In this document: one piece after another, positions 9,891-19,339 of the stretch
Layout of the letters: each line of letters starts with the position of its first letter
Numbering within the stretch: position 1 is the stretch's first letter
Assembly (NCBI GenBank): GCA_900637675.1
Contig: LR134389.1
Span: forward strand, 1,178,001 to 1,242,000
DNA: 64,000 nt
Direction of reading: 5' to 3'
Source: Streptococcus equi subsp. equi
GTDB taxonomy: Bacteria; Bacillota; Bacilli; Lactobacillales; Streptococcaceae
Notes under the pieces: model-generated
What the model was told of the DNA's origin: nothing
What the model saw: only the letters and a program-made list of their open reading frames with translations
Database searches by the model: none
Translations under genes and position numbers: made by a program

Positions 9891-10766
9891 GAAGGTATTT
9901 GATGATATTAGCAGGCTTGCTCTAAAGGCTTTACTTTACGAAGTGTCCTTATATCCTAAGCCTGGGCTTGTGGATCAGCTTGATAACGGGGCTCATGATG
10001 ACATGAGCTTCTTAACCTTTGTTGATAGCGCTCTGGCCTTAGCCCCCTTTTTTAAGATTTATTTAGACATTGGTTTTTACCATGCTAAGGAAGATCCTGG
10101 TCTGATCTTTGAGCGCTTGCGTGCCTCAGGCATTGAGGCTGAGCAAGCCATGTTCAGCGCAACTAAGGGAGTCAATACCCATAAGGGAGTCAATTTTTCC
10201 TTAGCACTTCTGCTTGGGGCAACGGGAATGTATCTTGCCGATCAACCACAGCTCTTGGACCATGTAACAGCCTTTACTGAGGAGGATAGTCTGGCTATTT
10301 GTCAGCTTGTCAAGCCTCTAACAGCTCATCTCCTTGAGACTGATTTTGGTAGCTTAGACCTAAAAAAGAGCTCACCTATGGTGAGAAGCTCTTTCTAGAT
10401 TACGGTATAAAGGGCCCTAGAGGAGAAGCCAGCGAGGGCTATCCTACAATTGCTCACAAGGCGCTGCCTTTTTTGCGCAAGAGCCTTCGCAGCACTGATC
10501 AGGAGACCGCTCAACTGCAACTGCTGGTTTACCTCATGTCTATTGTGGAAGATGGCAACCTGATTCACCGAGGAGGCATCAAAGCTTGGCGGCAAGTCAA
10601 ACAGGACATGCTGCTATTGCACAACAGCTCTTTGAGCACTGCTGACTTAAAGGCTGCCTTGTCAGCCTACAACGACAAGCTGATCCAAAAGCATCTCAGT
10701 CCTGGAGGGACTGCTGATCTGCTAGTGCTAAGCCTCTACTTTGCTTTTTTAGAAAATCAATTATAG
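9883..10766 (+). CDS. citG: Triphosphoribosyl-dephospho-CoA synthase, frameshifted in this sequence
   Basis: CitG makes the citrate lyase prosthetic-group precursor from ATP and dephospho-CoA. The N-terminal frame (9883-10398) has the family motifs [12 protein letters not shown] (about residues 19-30) and [12 protein letters not shown] (about 88). The frame breaks at a run of six A (10362-10367); one extra A restores [11 protein letters not shown] and joins the second part, which holds [10 protein letters not shown] and ends SPGGTADLL at the usual C-terminus. I treat the break as a miscall. Coupled to citO by an 8-base overlap. Confidence 0.85.
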
Positions 10767-10851
10767 CAGCTCCAAGCCTGAACAAGATCCTTGATATGTT
10801 ATTTGGTAATGACTAGGTATCTCTGGTTTATGCTCTGAGGGGCTTTTCTGT

Positions 10852-11913
10852 TTACCATATACTAATGAGCCATTTAACCAACAAGGGCATGATGACAACA
10901 GTATAGAGGGTTCGACTGATTTGAATACCAGCGATTTTAGGCATATCTCCGCCAAGCTCACCAGCCAATAGTGAAATGTCTGTCGCACCAGCAGGCGATG
11001 AGGCAAAGAGTGCCGATTGCAAATCCAAGATACCTTTTTTATACATGATATAGCCAAAAAGAGATTGATGATCAGATAGCTACTCAAAAGTAAAAGAATA
11101 GGAACAATCAGACGTCCCATTTGAAGCAAACTATCCTGAGTAAAGCTTGTTCCAATAATAGAGCCAGCAAAAACCTGCGCTATATAACGAAGTGTACTTG
11201 GCATTTGACTTGTTTGCCGAAGCACCTTCAGTGCTGTTGAAAAAAGCAAAGAAACAATCAGAGCGCCTACAGGTATCTTTAGCCCTAAACCGATCAAACC
11301 TCCAATGGTAGCAATGCTTAAAACCTGGACATTATTCCATAGCTGCTCTTTCCTAGAAGGTCTTGTATCTTGGGAGCTAGCGCTTTTGACTATCTTTTTT
11401 TTTAGTAGCTTTTGCTTTTGGGTCAAAGCGATTGACCCAAAACGTCACCCAAACAGGAAGAAACAAGAGCATACCGACCAGTCGAGCCGACTGTAATGTC
11501 GCAACTATATCAGCCTTTGCTCCCATATCAACTGCCATAAGAGAAACGTCCATAATGCCACCAGGTAAACAGCTCAACAAGGCTGTTACAGGATCAAGAT
11601 CAAAGCAGTAAACAAATACCCCACCAAGAAGAAACATATTCAGCGTGAACAAGGACATGAGACTAATAATAGACTTGGCTAGCTTGGGCAGATTAAGCAG
11701 GTCAGATTTGCTGACGCTTTGGCCAATATAGGCACCACTAATAATCTGAGCAAAAATCTTCATGGGGTTAATAGCCTCTACCTGCTTTGTCAGGATAGAA
11801 GCTAGGGCAACAGCTACCATACTGCCAATCATAAAAGGGGCAGGAATACTCAGCCGCTTAGCAACAAGCCCTCCCAGCGTCCCAACAAATAAAGTCATTA
11901 GAATCGAAAGCAT
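10852..11913 (-). CDS. AbrB-family (DUF3465/AbrB duplication) membrane protein, frameshifted
   Basis: Integral membrane protein of the AbrB/'ammonia monooxygenase' duplication type, a family of putative transporters without a settled substrate. The first half (11377-11913) has the family stretches IPAPFMIGS, ISGAYIGQS and SCLPGGIMDVSLMAVDMGAK. The second half repeats them (GLKIPVGALIVS, VFAGSIIGTSF, SSPAGATDISLLAGELGGD). Two shifts split it: at nine T (11395-11403) and at five A (11056-11060). It lies between citG and citC on the opposite strand, so it is not part of either citrate operon, though a role with citrate-linked growth cannot be excluded. Confidence 0.7.
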
Positions 11914-12045
11914 ACCAGCCCCTTTATCCCCCTTAATATCAATAGCTCTATTATAGCATAAGTCAGAATTATTATTGCCACCTTTTGCAGGCTTAAATCC
12001 TCCATACCTTAATCATTTATCTAAAAGTCCTAATCATATCATAAT

Positions 12046-12080
12046 GACATCAGAGACAATAGGTCATTGATGTCTTTTTT
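12046..12080 (+). terminator. Hairpin with T-tract upstream of citC
   Basis: GACATCA (12046-12052) pairs with TGATGTC (12068-12074) and six T follow. It lies before the citC promoter on the same strand, with no forward gene ending near it, so it may insulate citC from upstream readthrough. The stem is short; strength is uncertain. Confidence 0.5.
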
Positions 12081-12111
12081 GTGCATTCTTTTCATAAACC
12101 AGCTAAGATGC

Positions 12112-12141
12112 TTAAGAATAAGCCCTATAGCGTGCTATAAT
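12112..12141 (+). promoter_or_regulatory. Likely sigma-A promoter of citC
   Basis: TTAAGA (12112-12117), 18-base spacer, TATAAT (12136-12141), ending 38 bases before the citC ATG. The AGAGGTGAG ribosome site lies between. Confidence 0.55.
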
Positions 12142-12179
12142 AAAGGCAAGAGGATAATTTCGTAATAAGAGGTGAGCAT

Positions 12180-13229
12180 ATGACGCAGCACTTGATACAG
12201 CATATTTTTCCCTTTGACAAGCAGCAAAAAGCAAAAATTGATCGTTTGTTACAAAGACAGCACATTAGAAGAGACCCTCATTTAGATTATACCTGTGCTA
12301 TTATTGACGAGCAAGGCGAGCCTATTGCTACTGGCTCTTTGTACGGCAATAGCCTGCGCTGCTTAGCTGTTGATCAAGCCTACCAAGGAGAAGGCTTACT
12401 TAATCACATTGTCTCACATCTGATTGAGGAGGCCTACTCACGTGGGCATCATCATCTGTTTATCTACACTAAAATAGCAGCTGCCCCTCTATTGCTAAGT
12501 CTTGGCTTTCATGTCATTGCAATGGTTGATGATACTCTTTGTTTTTTAGAAAATAAAAAAAGGGGCTTTGAGCACTACCTGTCACAGCTAGAAAAGCCCC
12601 AGATCAGTCCTCAAAAGACCGCAGCAATCGTTTTAAATGCTAATCCATTTACCCTTGGTCATCTGCATCTGATTGAAAAGGCCTGCGCTGACAACGAGCT
12701 CGTTCATCTCTTTATGGTCAGTCAAGACAGTAGCCTGATCCCCTACCATATCCGAAAGGAATTAATCATCAAAGGAACTGCACACCTAGCAAATATCATA
12801 TACCACGATAGTGGACCTTACATGATTAGTCAGGCAACCTTTCCTGCTTATTTTCAAAAAGATGAGCTAGCAGTTATTGATAGTCAAGCTAAATTGGATA
12901 TTGTCATTTTCCGTCACATTGCAGAAAAACTCCAAATCAAGAGTCGTTATGTTGGCGAAGAGCCTACTAGCATGGTCACACAGCATTACAACACTGTCAT
13001 GCTCAAGCAGCTGCCTTGCTATAGCATTGATGTGCAGGTTATCCCTAGAAAAACCTTTGCAGAAGGCAAAATCATCAGCGCCTCTCTTGCCAGACAGGCC
13101 ATCAAGGACGATGATTATGCTCTCTTAGAGCTACTCCTTCCTAAGACCTCACTTGACTTTTTTAGGAGCGAGGCTGCTCAGCCCACGATAACTAAGATCA
13201 AAGCAGCAACAGACCTTAAGCATTATTAA
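12180..13229 (+). CDS. citC: [Citrate (pro-3S)-lyase] ligase
   Basis: CitC acetylates the prosthetic group on CitD with acetate and ATP, turning citrate lyase on. The 349 residues show the two family domains: an N-terminal GNAT-like region (about 1-135) and a nucleotidyltransferase domain opening with IVLNANPFTLGHLHLIE (about residue 150), the HxGH-type ATP site, and GKIISASLARQ near residue 303 for the ISxT-like motif. It is separated from the lyase operon by about 7 kb, with its own promoter, an unusual place compared with enterococcal clusters. Intact. Confidence 0.92.
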   Translation: MTQHLIQHIFPFDKQQKAKIDRLLQRQHIRRDPHLDYTCAIIDEQGEPIATGSLYGNSLRCLAVDQAYQGEGLLNHIVSHLIEEAYSRGHHHLFIYTKIAAAPLLLSLGFHVIAMVDDTLCFLENKKRGFEHYLSQLEKPQISPQKTAAIVLNANPFTLGHLHLIEKACADNELVHLFMVSQDSSLIPYHIRKELIIKGTAHLANIIYHDSGPYMISQATFPAYFQKDELAVIDSQAKLDIVIFRHIAEKLQIKSRYVGEEPTSMVTQHYNTVMLKQLPCYSIDVQVIPRKTFAEGKIISASLARQAIKDDDYALLELLLPKTSLDFFRSEAAQPTITKIKAATDLKHY

Positions 13230-13286
13230 CCAACAACTACCCCCTCTCTAACTGTGTACTGACCCCCAAAAGTTGGACACGACATA

Positions 13287-14090
13287 TTAGTGAAAGGATT
13301 TAGTTCTGTATTGCACAGGGCTAAGTCCTTTTAGCTTTGCTTTAATGCGTTTGTTGTTGTAGTAAAAAATGTAATCTGTAATAGCTTGTTCAAGCTCATT
13401 AAGGGATTGATAAGTTGTCTCAAGGCCGTAAAACATCTCAGATTTGAGAATACCAAAGAAGGACTCCATCATCCCATTATCTGGACTATTTCCCTTGCGA
13501 GACATGGATGGACGAATGCCTTTAGTCTCCAAAAAGTGATGATAAGACTGATGTTGATATTGCCAGCCTTGATCGCTGTGGAGAATCGTTCCATTGTACG
13601 AATCCGCTGGAAAAGCCTTCTCAAGCATGGTTTGTACTTGCTTCAAGTCAGGCGATCGAGACAGGGTGAAATCAATAATCTCACTGTTATAGCCGTCAAG
13701 AACAGGCGATAGATAGAGTTTCCCCTCAGGTAAGGTAAATTCCGTCACATCGGTATAGCACTTCTCGTAGGGCTTAGAACCTTCAAACTGACGTTTAATC
13801 AGATTATCAGCCTTTTTGCCAACCTCACCTTTGTAAGAAGAATACTTGCGCTTACGACGGATACGAGCTTTTAAGCCCATGACAGTCATCAAACGTTGTA
13901 CTTTTTTGTGATTGACGATAAAACCACGATTTCTTAGTTCCAGATGAATGCGACGATAGCCATAATTGCCATGATGTTCATCATAGATGCCTTGAATGAG
14001 CTCCTTTAAGTCCATGTCCTTATCTTCTTGAGCTAGTTGCTTGACTTGATAATAATAGGTTGACCGCGATAAATCAAGGATTTCAAGCAA
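13287..14090 (-). CDS. IS3-family transposase OrfB
   Basis: DDE integrase-type transposase of 267 residues from the first ATG. It has an HTH_21-like N-terminus (HHGNYGYRRIHLELRNRGF) and an rve catalytic core with D in YTDVTEF, D in ILHSDQGWQYQ and the E of MMESFFGILKSEM, the DD(35)E pattern. The frame is open further upstream ([10 protein letters not shown]...) and overlaps orfA, so the active protein is probably an OrfAB fusion made by -1 frameshifting. Confidence 0.93.
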   Translation of the reverse strand: MLEILDLSRSTYYYQVKQLAQEDKDMDLKELIQGIYDEHHGNYGYRRIHLELRNRGFIVNHKKVQRLMTVMGLKARIRRKRKYSSYKGEVGKKADNLIKRQFEGSKPYEKCYTDVTEFTLPEGKLYLSPVLDGYNSEIIDFTLSRSPDLKQVQTMLEKAFPADSYNGTILHSDQGWQYQHQSYHHFLETKGIRPSMSRKGNSPDNGMMESFFGILKSEMFYGLETTYQSLNELEQAITDYIFYYNNKRIKAKLKGLSPVQYRTKSFH

Positions 14091-14113
14091 AGTTGCTAGA
14101 GAAAATTGACCGA

Positions 14114-14629
14114 TTAATTCTTGGATGATTTCTGTTGCTCTTTGAGCTTTGCTTCGTCCCTCAACCGGTATTCTCTCAGCTTTTTTAGCACAGCATTCTC
14201 CGCTCTAAGGTAGTCTAATTCTTTTTGGAGTCGCTCCAACTCTGTCATTTGTTCTAAAGTCTTCTTTGGTTGACGTCCCATCTTTGGTGGCCTCCCTCTT
14301 CTTTTCTCAAGAATAGTATAGCCGTTTTTCTTGTATTGCGCTATCCACCTTGAAAGCATACTAGAATTTGGTAAAGCATAGTCTAAGGACGTCTGTTTTT
14401 GAGATTGACCATCAATCAGAACTTTATCTATTATCTCTTGCTTCAGTTCTGGAGAATAATAACTATTCTTACCTTTTTGGACAATGGCTAACCCATACCT
14501 GTCAATCAGGCGAATCATGTATTTGAGGTCAGATTCTGCAATACTAAACTTTTCTGATAAGCATTTAATGGACTTTCCAATGTGCCGTAGCTCATAGATT
14601 TGAACCTTGTCTTCATAACTCAATGTCAT
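14114..14629 (-). CDS. IS3-family OrfA (helix-turn-helix)
   Basis: 171-residue DNA-binding protein with two helix-turn-helix regions (about residues 5-45 and 65-105) and a C-terminal leucine-zipper-like stretch ([22 protein letters not shown]). The reverse-strand A6G run (14180-14186) in CTA AAA AAG is a typical slippery site for -1 frameshifting into OrfB. Confidence 0.9.
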   Translation of the reverse strand: MTLSYEDKVQIYELRHIGKSIKCLSEKFSIAESDLKYMIRLIDRYGLAIVQKGKNSYYSPELKQEIIDKVLIDGQSQKQTSLDYALPNSSMLSRWIAQYKKNGYTILEKRRGRPPKMGRQPKKTLEQMTELERLQKELDYLRAENAVLKKLREYRLRDEAKLKEQQKSSKN

Positions 14630-14709
14630 AAAAATAGCCCCCCAATTGTTAGATTTTATGTCTAACTTTTGGGGGGCAGTTCACTGTTAGAGAGGGGGTA
14701 ATGATTATA

Positions 14710-16124
14710 GGCTCAATAATTTCTGTAGTGGGTAAGTCCACTGCAGGGGTTATAGGGCTTTATGAGTATCAAAAAAGTCCCATATGACCTATAATGAAAA
14801 GCGACTAAACTATCATTTAGAAAGACTCATATGGAACAATCACATGTTGTCACACAACTACTGGGAATTAAAGACCCTCATATCACATTCTCCAAAGAAA
14901 TACACGACATGAAAACTCATAAGGAATTGAAAGCTGTCCTTGACTACGATGCCCCACCTTGCCCTAACTGCCAAAGTCAGATGGGCAAGTACGACTTCCA
15001 ACGGGAATCCAAGGTCCCTTTTCTCGATTGCGCAGGCTACAAGACTTTGATTCGCCTCAAAAAGCGCCGTTTCAAATGTCAGTTTTGCGGAAAAATTACT
15101 GTCGCTGAGACTTCTCTAGTCCCTAAAAACCATCAAATACCAACCATCGTCAAACAGAAGGTGGCCCAGCTTCTCATCGAGAAAGTCTCCATGACCGCTA
15201 TCGCTGATAGACTATCCATCTCCACCTCAACCGTCATGCGAAAGCTCAACGAGTTCACGTTCAAGTCTCATTTGACTTATTTACCCGAACATATGTCCTG
15301 GGATGAATATGCCTTTAAGAAGGGCAAGATGAGCTTTATTGCTCAGGACTTTGACACCAACAACATCATCGCTATTTTGGATGGACGGACGAAAGCTGTC
15401 ATTCGCAACCACTTCCTGAGATATCCTCGGCAGGTCAGAAACGACGTTAAACTCATCACCATGGATATGTTTACCCCCTATTACAACCTGGCTAAGATGC
15501 TTTTCCCAAACGCTTAGATTGTCCTTGATCGTTTCCACATTGTGCAACATTTGGGACGTGCCATGAACCGTATCCGTACTCAAATCATGAACTCTTTTGA
15601 TCGAAAATCCCACGAATACAAGGCTTTGAAACGTTACTGGAAGCTGATTCAACAAGATAGTAGCAAACTTAGTGACAAGCGTTTTTACCGCCCGACTTTT
15701 CGCATGCATTTGACAAACAAGGAGGTGGTCGAGCGTCTTTTGAGCTACTCTGACGAGCTTAGAAAGCATTATGACCTTTATCAGCTTCTGCTTTTTCACT
15801 TCCAGGAAAAGCAAGCTGACCACTTTTTCGGCCTGATTGAGGAGCAGATAGACAGTAGCAATCCTCTCTTTCAGACCGTTTTCAAGACCTTTTTGAAAGA
15901 CAGAGACAAGATTGAGAACGCACTGGATTTGCCTTATTCTAACGCTAAACTGGAGGCTACCAATAATCTCATCAAAGTCATCAAGCGCAATGCTTTTGGA
16001 TTTCGGAACTTTGAAAACTTTAAAAGACGGATTTTGATCGCTATCAATATTAAAAAAGAGAAGACCAATTTGGTCCTCTCCAGATGTTAGCTTGTCAACT
16101 ACCCACTACAGTTGACATGGAGCC
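14710..16124 (+). mobile_element. ISL3-family insertion sequence, complete (1415 bp)
   Basis: Ends GGCTC (14710) and GAGCC (16124) with imperfect inverted repeats sharing CTGTAGTGGGTA. An exact 8-bp target duplication TGATTATA lies at 14702-14709 and 16125-16132, as expected for ISL3. The right duplication contains the trmFO stop codon. The same element's tail lies at 1-323 in the same orientation. Confidence 0.95.
14831..16090 (+). pseudogene. ISL3-family transposase with internal stop
   Basis: N-terminal part (14831-15517) has a zinc-finger CPNC..C-C pattern (residues ~39-80) and an HTH (MTAIADRLSISTSTVMRKL). A TAG at 15515-15517 interrupts the frame between KMLFPNA and IVLDRFHIVQHLGRAMNRIR, which continues in the same frame to 16090. 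A lysine codon AAG changed to TAG is the simplest cause. No length change is involved, so this is a substitution, unlike the homopolymer shifts elsewhere. A second peptide could restart at 15542. This copy probably cannot transpose by itself. Confidence 0.9.
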
Positions 16125-16127
16125 TGA

Positions 16128-17462
16128 TTATACCGTTAAATAAGCTGCCAGATCAGCTAAGGCACGTTTAGCGATAGCTTCATAGCGTTCCTTTTTATCT
16201 CTGATACGAGGTCCGTCAAGCTCTTTAATAATACCAAAATTGACATTCATTGGTTGAAAATGCTTGCTGTCCGCGTGTGTAATATAATAAGGCAGGCTGC
16301 CAATTGCTGTTGTATTTGGAAAAACAAGTGGCTCTTCTTCCTTGAATAGCCGAGCAGCATTAATGCCAGCCACAAGTCCAGAAGCTGCTGACTCGACATA
16401 GCCCTCCACACCGGTCATCTGACCTGCAAAGAAAAGCCTGTGATTAGCGCGTGATTGGAAGCCTTGTGTCAGAAGCTTTGGTGAATCCATATAGGAATTA
16501 CGGTGCATCACACCGTAACGCACAAACTCAGCATGCTCAAGGCCTGGAATCATTTGGAAAACCCGCTTTTGCTCTCCCCATTTTAAATGTGTCTGAAAGC
16601 CCACGATATTATAAAGGCTGCCTGCAGCATTATCCTGACGCAGCTGCACAACAGCATAGGGCGTCTTGAAATCACCGTCACGTGGTCCCTTGTAATCATC
16701 TGGATATTCCAAGCCAACCGGCTTCATTGGACCATAAAGCATAGTCTTAATCCCACGCTTTGCCATAACCTCAATTGGCATACAGCCTTCAAAATACTTT
16801 TCCTTTTCAAAAGCATTTAAAGGAGCTTCCTCTGCTGTTGTCAAAGCCTCGTGAAAGGCCATAAACTCTTCCTTGGTCATTGGACAGTTCAGATAAGCAG
16901 CTTCTCCCTTATCATATCGCGATTTTAAATAAACCCTATCCATGTTAATGGTTGACTTATCGACAATTGGAGCTGCTGCGTCGTAAAAATAAAAGCCAGC
17001 ACCACCATTTAAGGCATGTATTTTTTCAGCAAGGCTGTCACTGGTCAAGGGGCCAGTTGCAATTACTGTAATAGCATCGCTAGGAATGTCAATAACCTCC
17101 TCACGAATGATTTCAATCAGAGGGTGATTTTCAAGCTCAGCTGTAACAGCCTTGGCATAGCCTTCGCGATCTACAGCCATTGCTCCTCCGGCAGGGACAC
17201 GATGGGCTTCGCCAGCACGCATAATAATCGAATCCAGACGACGCAGCTCTTCCTTTAAAAGCCCTACTGCGTTGGTTAAGCTGTCACCACGAAAAGAGTT
17301 GGAGCAAACCAATTCTGCAAAATGGGTGGTTTTGTGTTGCGGTGTTGCCTTGACACCACGCATCTCATATAGCTTAACAGGAATACCACGCTTAGCAATT
17401 TGATAAGCTGCCTCTGATCCAGCTAGACCAGCACCAATAACATTAATATAAGATTGAGACAA
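16128..17462 (-). CDS. trmFO: tRNA (uracil-54-C5)-methyltransferase, folate/FAD-dependent
   Basis: TrmFO makes ribothymidine at position 54 of tRNA with methylenetetrahydrofolate and FAD. 444 residues, the normal length, with the FAD-binding [18 protein letters not shown] at the N-terminus, [30 protein letters not shown] core (family hallmark, about residues 47-73) and [18 protein letters not shown] near residue 350. The ISL3 element inserted at its stop codon; the target duplication rebuilt the TAA, so the protein is complete. Confidence 0.95.
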   Translation of the reverse strand: MSQSYINVIGAGLAGSEAAYQIAKRGIPVKLYEMRGVKATPQHKTTHFAELVCSNSFRGDSLTNAVGLLKEELRRLDSIIMRAGEAHRVPAGGAMAVDREGYAKAVTAELENHPLIEIIREEVIDIPSDAITVIATGPLTSDSLAEKIHALNGGAGFYFYDAAAPIVDKSTINMDRVYLKSRYDKGEAAYLNCPMTKEEFMAFHEALTTAEEAPLNAFEKEKYFEGCMPIEVMAKRGIKTMLYGPMKPVGLEYPDDYKGPRDGDFKTPYAVVQLRQDNAAGSLYNIVGFQTHLKWGEQKRVFQMIPGLEHAEFVRYGVMHRNSYMDSPKLLTQGFQSRANHRLFFAGQMTGVEGYVESAASGLVAGINAARLFKEEEPLVFPNTTAIGSLPYYITHADSKHFQPMNVNFGIIKELDGPRIRDKKERYEAIAKRALADLAAYLTV

Positions 17463-17843
17463 TAGACCAATACCTCTTTGGGGACTTATCCATCACTGAT
17501 TGCCCCGCAACTCTTTCTTTCAAGTAATTACCCTGCCTATTATAACAGAAATAAGAGCAAAGCAAAAGAAGGAGCTGAACAGCCTCAGTCTTTTATATAA
17601 AGGAGATAAGCCCGTACCTGCACGCTCTCCACAAAGCTAGCTGCTTCAAGCATTTTAGCTTTCGCCCAATACCAGCTATCCACATATCTTGTTCACTGCA
17701 GTAGTTACTGGAAGGCTTTTTAAGGCTTATTTTTCAAAATCTAGCCAAAAATATTTCACCGGACCTCATCATCTTGCTGGTAGCAGCTAAACAAGCCTTT
17801 TCCAGTAAAAAAAAAGCAAGCGAAAGCCTGCCCTTGTTCTTGT
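17463..17843. other. Intergenic region upstream of trmFO
   Basis: About 380 bases with no supported gene. It holds the trmFO leader and, at the right end, the terminator of the DUF3307 gene (17807-17831). The sequence is moderately GC-rich like the core and shows short inverted repeats (for example AAGCCTTTTCCAGTAA-like near 17793) but nothing I can name. Confidence 0.5.
17807..17831 (-). terminator. Terminator of the satD-DUF3307 unit
   Basis: On the minus strand GCAGGC-TTTC-GCTTGC (one G-U pair) is followed by nine T. It lies 13 bases past the stop of the DUF3307 gene. Confidence 0.75.
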
Positions 17844-18557
17844 TTAGAAAAAACACATCCATGCTGCGATAAAGACACTTAAGACACTAAACAGCGATCC
17901 AATCAAATAATATTCAGCAAAGGCTGGGCTTTCAGAGATTTTATTGTAGCGAGCAATAGACTTAGCGGTAAGCACCAGTCCGATTGAAGCAAATTGTCCC
18001 AACACCATACAAACGCCCATAACAATACGCTCTAAATTACCAATAGCCGCACCCGCCCCTACAATGGTATCCATTGGTTTATCACTAGCTGGCTGGAATT
18101 TATTGAAGCAGAGCTTAAAGATAATATTGACAGGCTTGGTGATCAAAACCATAAAAAGCACTAACAATAACTGCCGAGCATGTAACCAATCAGGGATCTC
18201 AGCCTGATTAACACGAGCGACTAAAGCCAGAATAATGAAAAGATGCAAGAGCTGGTCCAACACAAAGACCCACGACCGATCAAGCTTAATGATACGAGCC
18301 CATTTTGGCTTAAAATAATCAATAACCGCATGGCTACTAAAAATAAGGATCGCTGTTAGCCAAAGCTTAGGTATACACATCACCACTAGAAACAATGGAG
18401 CAGCTACCCCTAATAAGTGCAGCCCCAGATAAGCAAGCTGCTCCTCCTTCTTATCAGCAATAACCTGACTCTGAAGGTGATAATCTGATAAAAAATGACA
18501 AATCACTAGCAGCACTAAAATAGGATGCTGATAAAGGTAATCAGATAAGCCCTGCAT
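17844..18557 (-). CDS. DUF3307 family membrane protein
   Basis: 237 residues with about six hydrophobic segments and the family's histidine/aspartate-rich N-terminal motif CHFLSDYHLQSQ (about residues 20-31), plus SHAVIDYFKPKWAR near residue 95. The biochemical role of the family is unknown. It follows satD by about 20 bases, a pairing common in Firmicutes, and probably shares its promoter and repressor. Confidence 0.8.
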   Translation of the reverse strand: MQGLSDYLYQHPILVLLVICHFLSDYHLQSQVIADKKEEQLAYLGLHLLGVAAPLFLVVMCIPKLWLTAILIFSSHAVIDYFKPKWARIIKLDRSWVFVLDQLLHLFIILALVARVNQAEIPDWLHARQLLLVLFMVLITKPVNIIFKLCFNKFQPASDKPMDTIVGAGAAIGNLERIVMGVCMVLGQFASIGLVLTAKSIARYNKISESPAFAEYYLIGSLFSVLSVFIAAWMCFF

Positions 18558-18577
18558 AGGTGGCTCCTTTCCTCTTT

Positions 18578-19225
18578 TTATTCTTGTAGGTAGGTCAAAG
18601 CTGCATGGCGACTTCTAAGATAAACCTTTACACTGCTGCTTTTTAAGCGCTTTGACAAGGCACTTGATTGGAGGTCCAATGTATCGCCAATGAGCTGTTG
18701 GTCAAATTGTTCTTCATAGATCCCTAAGTCTAAAAGCGCATGAAACACCTCTAATTGACTAGCACGCCAGCTAGCTTTTATCGCCTCACCAGCTGCTAAA
18801 AGGCTATTGAGCACCAGATCCTTGTGCTCCTTATCAGTCCGTATAGCTACCTGGGTATTGCCATAATCATTTTTTTGATGAATGTAATGAATAGCCTCTC
18901 TGGCACGCCAATAGGCTGGACCGTCAGCACCAATACTAATATCAGGGTTAATATCAGTCAAAATAGTCCCCTGTCCAATACCAAACCTAACAGGGTAGCC
19001 TGTCATGGCTTGATTAATTAAATCAATGAGTTGAAAAACAGGCGCATCATTAGTCAACAAGCCTTGAAATTCATCACCCAGAGTCACAGATAAGTTAGAG
19101 ACGATATAGGAAGAAAAATCATGGTTGAGCTGATCCAGACAGGCCTTTAAGGACTCTTGCACCAAAGAACGCGACTGAATTTGCTTAGAATGGACCAAAT
19201 CCCCAATAACAGCGATATATAGCAT
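18578..19225 (-). CDS. satD: SatD family protein
   Basis: SatD-type protein of about 215 residues beginning MLYIAVIGDLVHSKQI. A start at 19225 is chosen because AAAGGAGGG lies 6 bases before it; an in-frame upstream start (19264) would include that site. SatD belongs to an acid-tolerance-associated locus in S. mutans, but its activity is not known. Central motifs include LGDEFQGLL (about residue 62) and RFGIGQGTILTDI. Three operator-like palindromes lie just upstream. Confidence 0.8.
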   Translation of the reverse strand: MLYIAVIGDLVHSKQIQSRSLVQESLKACLDQLNHDFSSYIVSNLSVTLGDEFQGLLTNDAPVFQLIDLINQAMTGYPVRFGIGQGTILTDINPDISIGADGPAYWRAREAIHYIHQKNDYGNTQVAIRTDKEHKDLVLNSLLAAGEAIKASWRASQLEVFHALLDLGIYEEQFDQQLIGDTLDLQSSALSKRLKSSSVKVYLRSRHAALTYLQE

Positions 19226-19247
19226 GATTTTCCCTCCTTTTATGACT

Positions 19248-19317
19248 TCCATTATAACAGACAAAAACCAAAAAGTCCATTATAATGGAAAATCATCTAT
19301 ATTTCCGTTATAATGGA
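19248..19317 (-). promoter_or_regulatory. Three evenly spaced operator palindromes before satD
   Basis: TCCATTATAACAGA (19248-19261), TCCATTATAATGGA (19276-19289, perfect) and TCCGTTATAATGGA (19304-19317) start exactly 28 bases apart. Each contains a TATAA(T/C) that could serve as a -10 box on the minus strand. The pattern implies a dimeric repressor binding up to three times; its gene is not in the window. Confidence 0.7.
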
Positions 19318-19339
19318 CCTCTGCTAAAATAGTTCAAAC

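Larger units (their letters stand above)
13255..14683 (-). mobile_element. IS3-family insertion sequence, copy 1 (1429 bp)
   Basis: Terminal inverted repeats TGTACTGACCCCCAAAAGTT and TGAACTGCCCCCCAAAAGTT (reverse strand), with a 3-bp target duplication CTG (13252-13254 and 14684-14686). It contains orfA and orfB in the IS3 order. A second copy of equal length lies at 26690-28118 in the opposite orientation, with identical proteins. The intact target duplication marks this copy as a simple insertion. Confidence 0.95.
13238..14700. repeat. Perfect 15-bp-arm palindrome split by an IS3 insertion
   Basis: TACCCCCTCTCTAAC (13238-13252) and GTTAGAGAGGGGGTA (14686-14700) are exact reverse complements. 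Removing the IS and one CTG duplication leaves the two arms separated by a single T, between the convergent citC and trmFO. It was probably a bidirectional terminator, although neither side has a clear T-tract. Confidence 0.75.

Noticed and set aside
10395..10595. Minus-strand open frame inside citG
   Set aside because: It overlaps conserved CitG sequence, has no ribosome site and no recognisable features.
15281..15823. Minus-strand 180-residue frame within the ISL3 transposase
   Set aside because: Shadow of the transposase coding strand; no domain or start signals.
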